Source of the DNA: Streptomyces venezuelae
GTDB lineage: Bacteria; Actinomycetota; Actinomycetes; Streptomycetales; Streptomycetaceae
Reading direction: 5' to 3'
DNA length: 64,000 nt
Assembly: GCF_008642275.1 (NCBI RefSeq)
Contig: NZ_CP029189.1
Coordinates: 7,174,001-7,238,000 of the forward strand
Part shown: piece after piece, positions 8,003 to 16,416 of the stretch
Position numbering within the stretch: the stretch's first letter is position 1
Layout: every line of letters starts with the position of its first letter
Notes under the pieces: model-generated
Told to the model about the DNA's origin: nothing
Databases searched by the model: none
What the model saw: only the letters and a program-made list of their open reading frames with translations
Translations under genes and position numbers: made by a program

Positions 8003-10027
8003 ATGAACGACCCCACTCCCGGAAGCGTCGACCTCCCCGTACCCGAAGGGAAGATCTTCCCCCGCAACCTCACCGCCCGGGCCGCCCACGTCGTCCGCGG
8101 CAACCCGTCCGGCTCCCGCCCGGAGAGCGGTGTCGACAACTGCTTCCCCGGCCTGGAATTCGACCAGCGCAACCTGGAGAAGGCGTTCTTCCCCGGCCTG
8201 ACCGTCGACTTCCACCACAGCAGCGGATCGCGGGTGCTGGCCGTCACCGGCGGAATCGCCGCCGCCCAGGGCATCACCGACGCCGACCTGGACGCGGGAA
8301 CACCGCAGGACCCGCGGCCGCTCTACCTGTGGGCCGTCTGCGGGCGCACCACCGTGGACCAGGAGGAGCAGGACGCACCCGTCTTCCACGCGACCGAGCG
8401 GACCGGCCTGGAGCTGTGGCGCCGGGTGCACGACCTGCTCCCGGGCCGGGTGGCCGTCGTCCTCGGCCGCACCCCCGGCAGCACCTCCCCGGGGGCGTTC
8501 TGGGTACCGGACGGCGGCCTCAACCGCTGGCGGACGGACGACCGCAGCGAGGTGCAGCGCGACGAGGCCGGGGTACTGGAGGTGGCGATCCTGGTCGCGG
8601 ACCGGGCCCGCTACCTCGACCCGGACGGGGTCATCGACCCCGAGGTGTACCAGCCCGGCGACCTCACCCGAAGTCTCTGCGCGCCCTGGCAGTACGACTT
8701 CCGCGAATGCGGCTGCTACTACTGGGCCGCCTCCAAGCCGGACATCTCCAACAGCTCCGACGGCGTGCACCGCAACCTCAACTTCCAGCGCCGCGACCGC
8801 ACCACCCAGCCGCCCGAGCCCGACATCCCCACGATCCGGGGCCGCGGCGCCAAGGAGCTCGACCACCCCGCCCTGATCGCGAACTGGAACGTGCTCCCCG
8901 TCGTCCTCAACGGCCGCGAGGACGACAGCATGGAACTGCCGGACTGGTCCGGCCTCCAGCCCATGACGCGCGCGAAGGTGATCCGGGAGCTGGAACGGCT
9001 CGCCGGCGTCGAGCACGCGCTCTGCCTCGAATACCTCTACGCGCACTACTCCCTGGACGCCCCGCCCGTCTTCGACCCGGCCGTGCACGACCCGGCCACG
9101 CCCGAAGGCGCGCGGGTCCGGAAGATCTACGCCGCCGCCGCGGAGGTGTTCTCCGTCGCGGTGGACGAGATGCGCCATCTGAGATGGGTCAACGAGATGC
9201 TCGGCACGCTCGGCCGGCCGCTGCGGCTCCAGCCGCCCCGTCCCGACACCGTCATCCAGCTCCAGACGGGCCGGCGCTTCGAGCTCAAGCCGCTCACACC
9301 CGAACAGCTCGACTGGTTCATCGCCGTGGAGCGCCCCAGCGCGGTGACCGCCGACCCGCAGGGCATCGACGGGATGTACGTCAAACTGCACGAGACCATC
9401 GTCCGCTGCCCGGAACTCTTCCCCGAGGCGGACCGGCTGGCGCACCTCGTCAAGCTCATCATCGACGAGGGCAACGACCACTACCGACGCTTCACGGCGG
9501 TCAAGGAGCACCTCGCGGATCTCTCCCCTGACGACTACCTCCGGCCGCTGCGCACCGAACCGGACACGCCGCTGGACCGCCAGCTGGTCGAACTGTCGGC
9601 TCTGAACTACACCATGCTGCTCGGTGCGCTGGAAGCCACGCTGAAACGGGGCGACACCGCGGGCGGCGTGCTGATCGAACAGGCCCGCCGGACGATGTAC
9701 AACCTCCACGAGCTCAACCACCTCCTCGCGTCACGCGGCGTCGCACCCCGCTTCACCGCGCTTCCCCCGGCGCCCCTGCCCGCCGGTGACCAGGCGAGCG
9801 CGTCCGCGTCCGCTCCGGCTCCCGCCCCCGTTCCGACGTCCGCGCCGGTACCCGCGGGAGCGCCCGACCCGGAGCCGGACGGCGGCCGGACCGTCCTGGC
9901 CGCCGCCCGGGCCTCAGGCCCCGTACGGCAGAGCATCAACGCACTCGCCGTCGACGGAGTACGGGCCATGATGACCCGCCATCAGGCCGACACCGAAGCG
10001 CTGATCGCCGCCTTCAGCCTGCGATGA
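8003..10027 (+). CDS. LodA-like C-terminal (CTQ-region) domain fused to a ferritin-like diiron domain
   Basis: The protein has 674 residues. Residues 40-250 look like the C-terminal cofactor part of LodA-type quinoproteins: NCFPGLEF near C47, and CAPWQYDFRECGCYYW at 226-241 with the PWQ motif (W229) and C226, C236 and C238. Residues about 320-580 form a ferritin-like domain of the VioB/iminophenyl-pyruvate dimer synthase type, with candidate metal ligands E337, E389-x2-H392 and E489-x3-H493. A low-complexity Ala/Pro/Ser linker (about 590-630) leads to a short helical tail. GAAGGAG lies 5 bases before the ATG. The last codons overlap the next gene as ATGA. The inferred role is the subunit that carries the quinone cofactor plus a diiron centre. 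This fusion is not one I know. Confidence 0.72.
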   Translation: MNDPTPGSVDLPVPEGKIFPRNLTARAAHVVRGNPSGSRPESGVDNCFPGLEFDQRNLEKAFFPGLTVDFHHSSGSRVLAVTGGIAAAQGITDADLDAGTPQDPRPLYLWAVCGRTTVDQEEQDAPVFHATERTGLELWRRVHDLLPGRVAVVLGRTPGSTSPGAFWVPDGGLNRWRTDDRSEVQRDEAGVLEVAILVADRARYLDPDGVIDPEVYQPGDLTRSLCAPWQYDFRECGCYYWAASKPDISNSSDGVHRNLNFQRRDRTTQPPEPDIPTIRGRGAKELDHPALIANWNVLPVVLNGREDDSMELPDWSGLQPMTRAKVIRELERLAGVEHALCLEYLYAHYSLDAPPVFDPAVHDPATPEGARVRKIYAAAAEVFSVAVDEMRHLRWVNEMLGTLGRPLRLQPPRPDTVIQLQTGRRFELKPLTPEQLDWFIAVERPSAVTADPQGIDGMYVKLHETIVRCPELFPEADRLAHLVKLIIDEGNDHYRRFTAVKEHLADLSPDDYLRPLRTEPDTPLDRQLVELSALNYTMLLGALEATLKRGDTAGGVLIEQARRTMYNLHELNHLLASRGVAPRFTALPPAPLPAGDQASASASAPAPAPVPTSAPVPAGAPDPEPDGGRTVLAAARASGPVRQSINALAVDGVRAMMTRHQADTEALIAAFSLR

Positions 10028-11007
10028 GCCGGGCCGACGTCGAGATCGCCGGCTCCGGTCTGGCCGAGGTCACCTGCGCCTGGCTCCTCGCCGCACGGGG
10101 CCACAGGGTCCGGATCCGGCCACGCCCGGACCGGGGCCGGCGCCCGCTCCTGCTCGGCGCGCCCACCCTGGCCCTGCTCCACTCCCTCTGGGGCACCGGC
10201 AGCACGGCCGGACCGGGCCTCGTCACCCATGAGCTGACCCACCGGCGCGCCCATTGGGGAGCCGCTCCGGCCGCCCCTCGCATCGCAGCGCCGGCCGTCG
10301 TGGTGGACGGGGCCCGGCTCGCGGCCCGGCTGCTCGACCGTCTCGCCGCCCACCATCCGGACGCCGTCGCCGAGGAGCCCGGGGGAGACGGCCTGCCGCA
10401 GTGGACGGTCACCGCCGCTTCCCACCCCGACGACCGCCGGACGGCCGGCCGCCGCCGGCTGCTGGCCGGCGATACGGCCCTCGCACCCGGCCAGGACGAC
10501 ACCACCGCCCGACTCGCCTGCACCGAGCTCGCCTGGCTCCACCTCACTCCGCTGGGTGACGGCAGCGCCCTGCTCCAGGCCATGGTCCCGGGCCCCGCGG
10601 CCCACCCCGAGAACCTGCTGGGCCGCCTGCTCGCCGCCTCCACGCTGGCGCCGCGACTCCTCGGGCCACCGGCCGCCGCCGTCTCGCTGCCGGCCGCTCC
10701 GCACCTCCACCGCACCCCGGCGACCGCCCCGACCACGCGGACCCCCGGGCGGCTCCTGGTGGGGGCGGGCGCCATCCGCTACGACCCCCTCAGCGGCACC
10801 GGCACGGCCCAGGCCCTCCGGACGGCCGTCCTGGCCACGGCGGTCATCGACGCCGCGGCCGCGGGCACCTCCCCGCAGGCCCTGTGCGCCCACTACACGG
10901 CCCGCCTGCAAGCGGCGTTCCGTGCCCACCTGGCCACGTGTGCCCGCCTCTATCCACAGGCCTTCCCGTCCACCGCCTGGCACCACGAGATCGACGCCTG
11001 CCGCTGA
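10024..11007 (+). CDS. LodB/QhpG-like FAD-dependent monooxygenase
   Basis: The 327-residue protein has an N-terminal FAD motif (IAGSGLAEVTCAWLLAARG) and the C-terminal ribityl-binding motif YDPLSGTGTAQAL. Both are typical of flavin-dependent halogenase/monooxygenase folds such as LodB and QhpG. LodB is required for making active LodA, and QhpG hydroxylates the tryptophan that becomes the quinone. It is somewhat shorter than usual for the family. It is translationally coupled to the ferritin-fusion gene (ATGA). The expected job is tryptophan oxygenation on the partner protein during cofactor biogenesis. An independent catalytic role is possible but less likely given the neighbours. Confidence 0.75.
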   Translation: MSRADVEIAGSGLAEVTCAWLLAARGHRVRIRPRPDRGRRPLLLGAPTLALLHSLWGTGSTAGPGLVTHELTHRRAHWGAAPAAPRIAAPAVVVDGARLAARLLDRLAAHHPDAVAEEPGGDGLPQWTVTAASHPDDRRTAGRRRLLAGDTALAPGQDDTTARLACTELAWLHLTPLGDGSALLQAMVPGPAAHPENLLGRLLAASTLAPRLLGPPAAAVSLPAAPHLHRTPATAPTTRTPGRLLVGAGAIRYDPLSGTGTAQALRTAVLATAVIDAAAAGTSPQALCAHYTARLQAAFRAHLATCARLYPQAFPSTAWHHEIDACR

Positions 11008-11214
11008 CCGGGCGCCCTGGACGATTCGACTCCGGGGCGTTCCGCTGGACTACCGACCAGAGGGCCTCTCATGCCCGGGAAACGTGTTTTGTAGATCTGC
11101 ACGAAGAGTAGGTTTCAGCCAGCATACGTTTTCATGTCTTCCGTCCCTGCCTGACTCCGCCCGATTGCCTGTGTACTCCTCACACAGGATGCAACGAATC
11201 GGGGAGAGGGAGCT
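11008..11214. other. Intergenic region after the LodA-like operon
   Basis: This stretch is relatively AT-rich (about 11080-11190) and contains a perfect 7-base inverted repeat, CCTGTGT and ACACAGG, at 11168-11174 and 11182-11188. It probably carries the promoter of the small ORF and/or guanine deaminase. No gene is seen in it. Confidence 0.4.
11168..11188. repeat. Perfect inverted repeat CCTGTGT-N7-ACACAGG
   Basis: Seven-base arms with a seven-base centre lie 27 bases before the TTG of the small ORF. It could be an operator or a weak mRNA hairpin. Confidence 0.4.
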
Positions 11215-11367
11215 TTGAGCGAGACGTTGTCCGTCCGGCTGCTCGCCATGGCCTGGCTCGATCCAGGCGTCACCGTCACCGCGGAAACCGCCGTCCGCCA
11301 TGCGCCGGGGGCGGACCCGACCCGCGCCCCGGGCGCACCGGAGCCCATCGCCGGCTTGCAGCCGTAG
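11215..11367 (+). CDS. Possible 50-residue protein with TTG start
   Basis: The TTG follows GGGAGC closely. The frame reads SETLSVRLLAMAWLDPG at its start, becomes Pro/Ala-rich, ends GLQP and stops with TAG. About 90 percent of codons end in G or C, which supports coding. No cysteines or signal peptide are present and I do not recognise a family. It lies alone between the LodA-like operon and the deaminase. It may be a real small protein or chance open frame in GC-rich DNA. Confidence 0.3.
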   Translation: MSETLSVRLLAMAWLDPGVTVTAETAVRHAPGADPTRAPGAPEPIAGLQP

Positions 11368-11511
11368 CGATCTCCCGCGGGCACCGCCGGCCGGGCCGAT
11401 CCCCGGACCCCGGCCTCCGAGCGGCACCCGCGAGAACCAACTGTCGCCCCTGGTCAGTGCCCTGCGCGGGCTGAAAACCAGGCAAACCCCCACGTCTCCC
11501 AAGGAGTGACC

Positions 11512-12015
11512 GTGACCGCGCACATCCAAGAAGCGAACATCCAGGACCTCAAGCGCACCTGGCTGGACGAGGCGATCAGACTGGCCACGAACAGCGTGGC
11601 GAACGGCGGCGGGCCGTTCGGCGCCCTGGTCGCCAAGGGCGACGAGATCGTGGCCATCGGGAACAACCGGGTCACCTCCACCCTGGACCCGACCGCTCAC
11701 GCCGAGGTGACCGCGCTGCGTGCCGCGTGCCAGGAGCTGGACACCTTCTCGCTCGAAGGCTGCGTCCTGGTCACCTCGTGCGAACCCTGTCCGATGTGTC
11801 TTTCCTCGGCGCTGTGGGCCCGGGTCGACCGGATCGTCTTCTGCGCCGACCGCCACGACGCCGCGGTGGCCGGTTTCGACGACCGCAAGTTCTACGACCT
11901 GTTCGAGAAGCAGCCCGCGTCGCAGTGGCCGCTGGCGATCGAGCACCTGGACCTGCCCAACCGTACGGCGCCGTTCGACGCCTGGGTGGCCAAGACCGAC
12001 CGCATCGACTACTGA
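11512..12015 (+). CDS. guaD: Guanine deaminase / nucleoside deaminase
   Basis: The 167-residue protein has the cytidine-deaminase-fold zinc motifs HAEV (zinc histidine and catalytic glutamate) and PCPMC (two zinc cysteines). The spacing and C-terminal segment (FDDRKFYDLF) are those of the small bacterial guanine deaminases that convert guanine to xanthine. GTG at 11512 has AAGGAG five bases upstream; the in-frame GTG at 11506 overlaps that ribosome site and is unlikely. The gene stands alone and ends in a GC-rich hairpin at 12028-12053. Cytoplasmic purine salvage or catabolism is expected. Confidence 0.87.
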   Translation: MTAHIQEANIQDLKRTWLDEAIRLATNSVANGGGPFGALVAKGDEIVAIGNNRVTSTLDPTAHAEVTALRAACQELDTFSLEGCVLVTSCEPCPMCLSSALWARVDRIVFCADRHDAAVAGFDDRKFYDLFEKQPASQWPLAIEHLDLPNRTAPFDAWVAKTDRIDY

Positions 12016-12027
12016 GGCGGCGCACCG

Positions 12028-12053
12028 GCCGGCGGCGCTGCCCCGCCGCCGGC
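12028..12053 (+). terminator. GC-rich hairpin after the deaminase
   Basis: A ten-base stem (12028-12037 with 12044-12053) and six-base loop lie 12 bases after the stop. No T run follows, which is common for Streptomyces terminators. Confidence 0.5.
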
Positions 12054-12110
12054 GGTCGAGCGGGCAAGATGGGCCGGACTGGCCTGTCGTCATGACCGAA
12101 GTGGGTTCCC

Positions 12111-12857
12111 ATGCGCCGCAGCACCGCCGGTGACGCCGGGCGGCGCCGCCACGGCTGCCCGCGGCGCATCGGTACCTGGCCGGCCGTGGGCGTCACGGTG
12201 GCGGTCCTCGTCGCCGCCAACCTGGCCCTCCACCGCTGGACCGGCCTCCGGAGCCTGGTGACGGCCGTCCTGGTCAGCTGCCTGCTGCTCGGGGTGCTGC
12301 GCTGGGCCGGCGGTACCCTCGCGGACGCCGGTCTGGCCCGGGCCACGCTGGCCCGCGGTGCCCGCTGGGCCCTGGCCCTGATCGGCCTGGTCGGCGTCGT
12401 CTACCTGGCCGGGGCCCTGCTGCCGGCCACCAGGGGACTGTTCGAGGACCGGCGGTACGCCACGATCGACGGGGGCGAGGTGATGCTCCGCGCGTTCGTG
12501 CTGGTCCCCGTCGGCACCGTCCTCGTGGAGGAGACCGCCTTCCGCGGCGTGCTCTACGGACTCGTGGACCGCGTCCGCGGGGCGGTCTGGGCGACCGCCG
12601 TGTCGAGCCTGCTGTTCGGCCTGTGGCACGTGCTGCCGTCGCTGCGCCTGGCGACCGCGAAACCGGCCGTGACCTCGGTCGTCGGCGACTCCGGGTCGGC
12701 CGCCGTGCTGGCGGTCCTGGGGGCCGTGCTGTTCACGGCGGCGGCCGGCGTCCTGTTCTGCGAACTGCGCCGCCGCAGCGGCAGCCTGCTGGCTCCCATG
12801 GGCCTGCACTGGGCGGTCAACGCGTTCGGCTACCTCGCCGGGTACTTGCTGCGCTGA
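12111..12857 (+). CDS. CPBP-family intramembrane metalloprotease
   Basis: The 248-residue protein has several hydrophobic segments and the CPBP motif EETAFRG (EExxxR), a histidine in LWHVLPS and a late motif HWAVNAFGY, which together form the metal site of Abi/CPBP proteases. It is expected to sit in the plasma membrane and cleave within or near the membrane; the substrate is unknown. ATG at 12111 is the first usable start and has only a weak ribosome site. The basic N-terminus (MRRS..RRR) precedes the first membrane helix. It converges on the minus-strand cluster. Confidence 0.85.
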   Translation: MRRSTAGDAGRRRHGCPRRIGTWPAVGVTVAVLVAANLALHRWTGLRSLVTAVLVSCLLLGVLRWAGGTLADAGLARATLARGARWALALIGLVGVVYLAGALLPATRGLFEDRRYATIDGGEVMLRAFVLVPVGTVLVEETAFRGVLYGLVDRVRGAVWATAVSSLLFGLWHVLPSLRLATAKPAVTSVVGDSGSAAVLAVLGAVLFTAAAGVLFCELRRRSGSLLAPMGLHWAVNAFGYLAGYLLR

Positions 12858-12886
12858 CCGGCGGTGGGGCGGCCCGGTGCTGCGGC

Positions 12887-14566
12887 TCAGTGCTGCGGCG
12901 AGACGATGTCCTTCAGCTGGTTCAGGTCCTGCGCGGTGAATCCCTCGGGCCGCATGACGTCGTTCCAGGCATCGACGTACGCGGCCTTGTACGTGTGGCC
13001 GTGGCCGTCCGGCACGCCCGTCGAGAAGGGCAGGTCGGCGGTGACCTGCCAGAAGGTCACGAACGGGATCCAGACCATGGCTTCGAGGACGTCCGAGCCG
13101 GGCCGCTCCCCGATCCAGTCCGGCTCGGTGAGCGCCAGGTTCGGGCTCCACCAGACGATCGGATCGGACGGGTGCATCAGGTAGACCACCCGCGGGCCGT
13201 CCCACGGCCGGTCCGCCGGGGGCGCCCCGGCGGCCGGGTCGTCGGTGAACCGGACGGTCCGTCCCTCCCGGTAGACGGGCTCGATCTCGGGGCTGCCCGC
13301 ATCGCGCTGGTCGCTGAACTCGCGGAACAGCGTGTTGAAGTTGGGCGGGCCGGCGAACACGGTGCCGGCGGTGCGGTTGCGCAGGTCGGCCTCCCCGCTG
13401 AAGGCCGTTTCGCCGCCGAACGACCCCAAGCTCTCACCGGCCACGAACAGGCGCGGGCGCTGGTCCTGGGGCAGCTTGGACCACTTGTCGTAGACGGCGT
13501 CGAAGAGCTCGCGGCCGGCCGCGCGCGCCTTGGACTGGTCCACCAGGTACGACATCCACGACGGCAGGTACGAGTACTGGATCGCGACGGTGGCCGCGTC
13601 CCCGTTGCCCAGGTACTCGAACGAGTCCACCGCGGCGGGATCGACCCAGCCACTGCCCGTGGTGGTCATCACGAGCAGGTTCTCGCGCGTGAAGCCGCCC
13701 GCCCGTTCGAGGTCCGCGACCGCCTTGGCCGCCCGGGCCTCCGTGTCGTCGGAGGTCTCCAGCCCGGCGTAGGCGCGGACGGGCTCCTGCGCCGTCCGGT
13801 GGGTGAACGCGCCGATCTCCTGGGCCGACGGTCCTCCGTCGGCGAACGCCCGGCCCTCCCTGCCCAGCGAGTCCCACGGCACCAGCGAGCCGGGACCGCC
13901 CGAGCGCAGCGCCGACGTGGGCTGGTGGACGCCCTCGGGGGTCTCGGTGTCACGCAGCGAGAAGGCCTCGTTGGCCGCGTTCACGAAGCCGTTCAGCAGC
14001 AGCCCGGAGAACGCGGCCCACGCCAGGCCCGCCACCAGGAGCCAGCCGACCACCCGCGCCGCGCGCCCGCCGATCCAGCGCCCGAGCAGGTCGGCGGCCC
14101 GGTGGTACAGGGCCCGGAGCCCCCGTCCTGCCAGGAGCAGCAGCAGGAAGACGAGGGCCGCGACGAACGGACACGCGACGGTGAACAGGACGTTGTAGTC
14201 GGAGACCCCCATGAGCACGCGGATCTCGTGCTGCCAGTACTGGCCGAGGCCGAACGAGACGCCGAAGAGCACGATCGCGCTGACGATCAGGACGAGCCAC
14301 GACCGGCGCGAGGGGCTGCGCGCGTCCCGGTCGGCGAAGGCGCGCCACACGGACGCCGCGACCACGCCCAGTCCGTAGCCGATGGCCGCGCTGATACCGC
14401 AGACCAGGCCCTGGAGTACCCCTCCCCGGGGGAGAAGTGACGGGGTGAAGGACAGGCAGGCCAGGAGGAGCGCACCCCAGCAGCCGGGCAGCGTCAGGCG
14501 GGGCCACCGGCGGTGTTCGCGTACCGGCTCGTCCTGTGCGAGAGGTTCCGGCGGGTCCTCGTTCAT
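12887..14566 (-). CDS. Membrane-anchored alpha/beta hydrolase (Abhydrolase_9 type)
   Basis: The 559-residue protein has four or five N-terminal membrane segments followed by an alpha/beta hydrolase domain with nucleophile motif GESLGSFG and a late histidine (DGHGH). This matches the actinobacterial two-part family with an N-terminal membrane domain and a C-terminal hydrolase on the outer face. ATG at 14566 is chosen because GGAGG lies five bases upstream; an ATG six codons earlier has no good site. The substrate is not known; lipid or ester hydrolysis is plausible. It is the last gene of a minus-strand run of membrane and phosphate-energy genes. Confidence 0.8.
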   Translation of the reverse strand: MNEDPPEPLAQDEPVREHRRWPRLTLPGCWGALLLACLSFTPSLLPRGGVLQGLVCGISAAIGYGLGVVAASVWRAFADRDARSPSRRSWLVLIVSAIVLFGVSFGLGQYWQHEIRVLMGVSDYNVLFTVACPFVAALVFLLLLLAGRGLRALYHRAADLLGRWIGGRAARVVGWLLVAGLAWAAFSGLLLNGFVNAANEAFSLRDTETPEGVHQPTSALRSGGPGSLVPWDSLGREGRAFADGGPSAQEIGAFTHRTAQEPVRAYAGLETSDDTEARAAKAVADLERAGGFTRENLLVMTTTGSGWVDPAAVDSFEYLGNGDAATVAIQYSYLPSWMSYLVDQSKARAAGRELFDAVYDKWSKLPQDQRPRLFVAGESLGSFGGETAFSGEADLRNRTAGTVFAGPPNFNTLFREFSDQRDAGSPEIEPVYREGRTVRFTDDPAAGAPPADRPWDGPRVVYLMHPSDPIVWWSPNLALTEPDWIGERPGSDVLEAMVWIPFVTFWQVTADLPFSTGVPDGHGHTYKAAYVDAWNDVMRPEGFTAQDLNQLKDIVSPQH

Positions 14567-14627
14567 GGCGTCCTCCACGGCCATGGTGCTCTCGCCGCGT
14601 CGGTCGTGCCATCCGGGACGCGGGCCG

Positions 14628-16403
14628 TCATGTCGGGCCGGTGGGAGGGGATCCGGCCGTCCCGTCGGGGCCCGGTGCGGACCACTCGGCTCCGGTGCGC
14701 CCGCGGAAGGCGGTGACCGCTGCCTCCACGGTGGGGAAGAAGTGCCGGGGGTCGATGGTCCGGGTGAGTTCGTACCGCTCGATCTTCTGCCGCACCGGGT
14801 CCTTGAGCTCGGCGAACACCAGGTGCACGCCGTCCGCGTTGAGCGCTTCGTCGAGCTCCTCCAGGACGTCCGCGGCGGTGGTGTCCACGTCCGTCATGGG
14901 CTCCGCCGCCACCACGATCCAGCTCGGCCGGGGATCCGCGCCGGCCAGCCGCCTGACCTCGTCCCGGAAGGTCTTGGCGTTGGCGAAGAAGAGGGGGGCG
15001 TCGAACCGGTAGATCACCAGGCCCGGTAGTTGCTCGGCCCCGGGGTAGGAGCGGATGTCGTGGTAGCCCTCCAGACCCCGCACCCGCCCCAGCACGGTGT
15101 CGTACGGCCACCAGGCCCGCCGGAAGACGTTGAGTACGGACAGGCCCACGGCGATCGCGATGCCGGGCAGCACGCCGAGCAGGGCCACGCCGGCGAAGGC
15201 CGCGAAGCAGAGCAGGAACTCCGCCCGCCGCTGGCGCCACAGCCGTACGGCTCCCGGTACGTCGGCCAGGGACAGCGACGCGGTGATGACCACGGCCGCG
15301 AGGGCCGGCTGGGGGAGGTTGCGGAACAGACCCGGAGCCAGCACGAGCATGAGGACGATGAGCGCCGCCCCCACGACCCCGGTGAGCTGGCTCCGGGCCC
15401 CCGCGCGCTCCGCCACCGCCGTCCGGGACCCGCTGGTGCTGACCGGGAAGCCCTGGAAGAGGGCGGCCGCCAGGTTGGCCGCACCGACGCCCGCCATCTC
15501 CTGGTTGCCGCGGACCTCCTGGCCGGTACGGGCCGCGAAGGCGGACGCGTTGGAGATCGTGTCGGCCAGCGACACCAGGGCGATGCCCAGCGCACCGCCG
15601 AGCAGCGGCGCGAGGTCGGCGGGCCGCACATCGGGGAGCGTGAACGGCGGGAAGCCCTCGGGCAGTACGCCGACCAGACCGACGCCGTGTTCGTCCAGGT
15701 CGAAGACGGTGGCCGCGGCGATCGCCAGGACCACCATCACCAGCACCGCGGGAACCTTCGGCAGGAAGCGCTGGAGGACGAGGACCAGAGCGATCCCGCC
15801 GAGGCCCACGGCGGCGGCCGCCGGTACCGTCGCCCCGTCGGCGATCATCCGCACCACGCCGGCGCACTCGCCGATCAGGTTGTCCGCCTCGACCTTGAAG
15901 CCGAGCAGTTTGGGGAGCTGGCCGATGAAGATGGTCAGGGCCAGACCGTTCATGTAACCGATCATCGTCGGCTTGGAGATCAGATCGGCGATGAAGCCGA
16001 GCTTCGCCACCGAGGCCAGGATCATGATCGCCGCCACCATCACCGCGAGCATCGACGCGAGTGCCACGGCCCGTTCGGGATCCCCGTCGGCCGCCACCAG
16101 CGGCAGCACGGTCGCGGCGATCATCGGACCCAGCGAGGAGTCCGGGCCCAGCACCAGGATCCGGGACGGCCCGAACACCGCGTACCCGAGCAGGCAGAGG
16201 ATCGTCGTGTACAGGCCCGTGATGGCCGGCAGGCCCGCCAGCTCGGCGTAGGCCATGCCCTGCGGCACCAGCAGCGTGGTCAGGACGACCCCCGCGACCA
16301 GGTCCTTGGGCAGCCATGCGCGCCGGTAGGACGACACCGCGCGGACCCCGGGAACCGCCCGGAAGCGGGAGAGCACCCCATGGATCCCGTACCGGGCGGT
16401 CAC
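14628..16403 (-). CDS. SulP/SLC26-family anion transporter with STAS domain
   Basis: The protein has 591 residues. About 10-12 hydrophobic segments fill residues 30-430, including the family signature VPQGMAYAELAGLPAITGLY. A C-terminal STAS domain (about 450-560) contains FFANAKTFRDEVRRLAG and VDTTAADVLEEL. Such proteins exchange sulfate, bicarbonate or other anions across the plasma membrane. GTG at 16403 lies 13 bases after the stop of the P-type ATPase, so the two are probably cotranscribed. Which anion is moved cannot be read from the sequence. Confidence 0.88.
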   Translation of the reverse strand: MTARYGIHGVLSRFRAVPGVRAVSSYRRAWLPKDLVAGVVLTTLLVPQGMAYAELAGLPAITGLYTTILCLLGYAVFGPSRILVLGPDSSLGPMIAATVLPLVAADGDPERAVALASMLAVMVAAIMILASVAKLGFIADLISKPTMIGYMNGLALTIFIGQLPKLLGFKVEADNLIGECAGVVRMIADGATVPAAAAVGLGGIALVLVLQRFLPKVPAVLVMVVLAIAAATVFDLDEHGVGLVGVLPEGFPPFTLPDVRPADLAPLLGGALGIALVSLADTISNASAFAARTGQEVRGNQEMAGVGAANLAAALFQGFPVSTSGSRTAVAERAGARSQLTGVVGAALIVLMLVLAPGLFRNLPQPALAAVVITASLSLADVPGAVRLWRQRRAEFLLCFAAFAGVALLGVLPGIAIAVGLSVLNVFRRAWWPYDTVLGRVRGLEGYHDIRSYPGAEQLPGLVIYRFDAPLFFANAKTFRDEVRRLAGADPRPSWIVVAAEPMTDVDTTAADVLEELDEALNADGVHLVFAELKDPVRQKIERYELTRTIDPRHFFPTVEAAVTAFRGRTGAEWSAPGPDGTAGSPPTGPT

Positions 16404-16416
16404 CGACCGGCCTTTC

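Noticed and set aside
6056..9721. Long open frame on the minus strand (over 1200 codons)
   Set aside because: It is opposite to the radical SAM and ferritin-fusion genes; its translation is Gly/Arg/Val-rich with no motifs, while the plus strand shows clear families.
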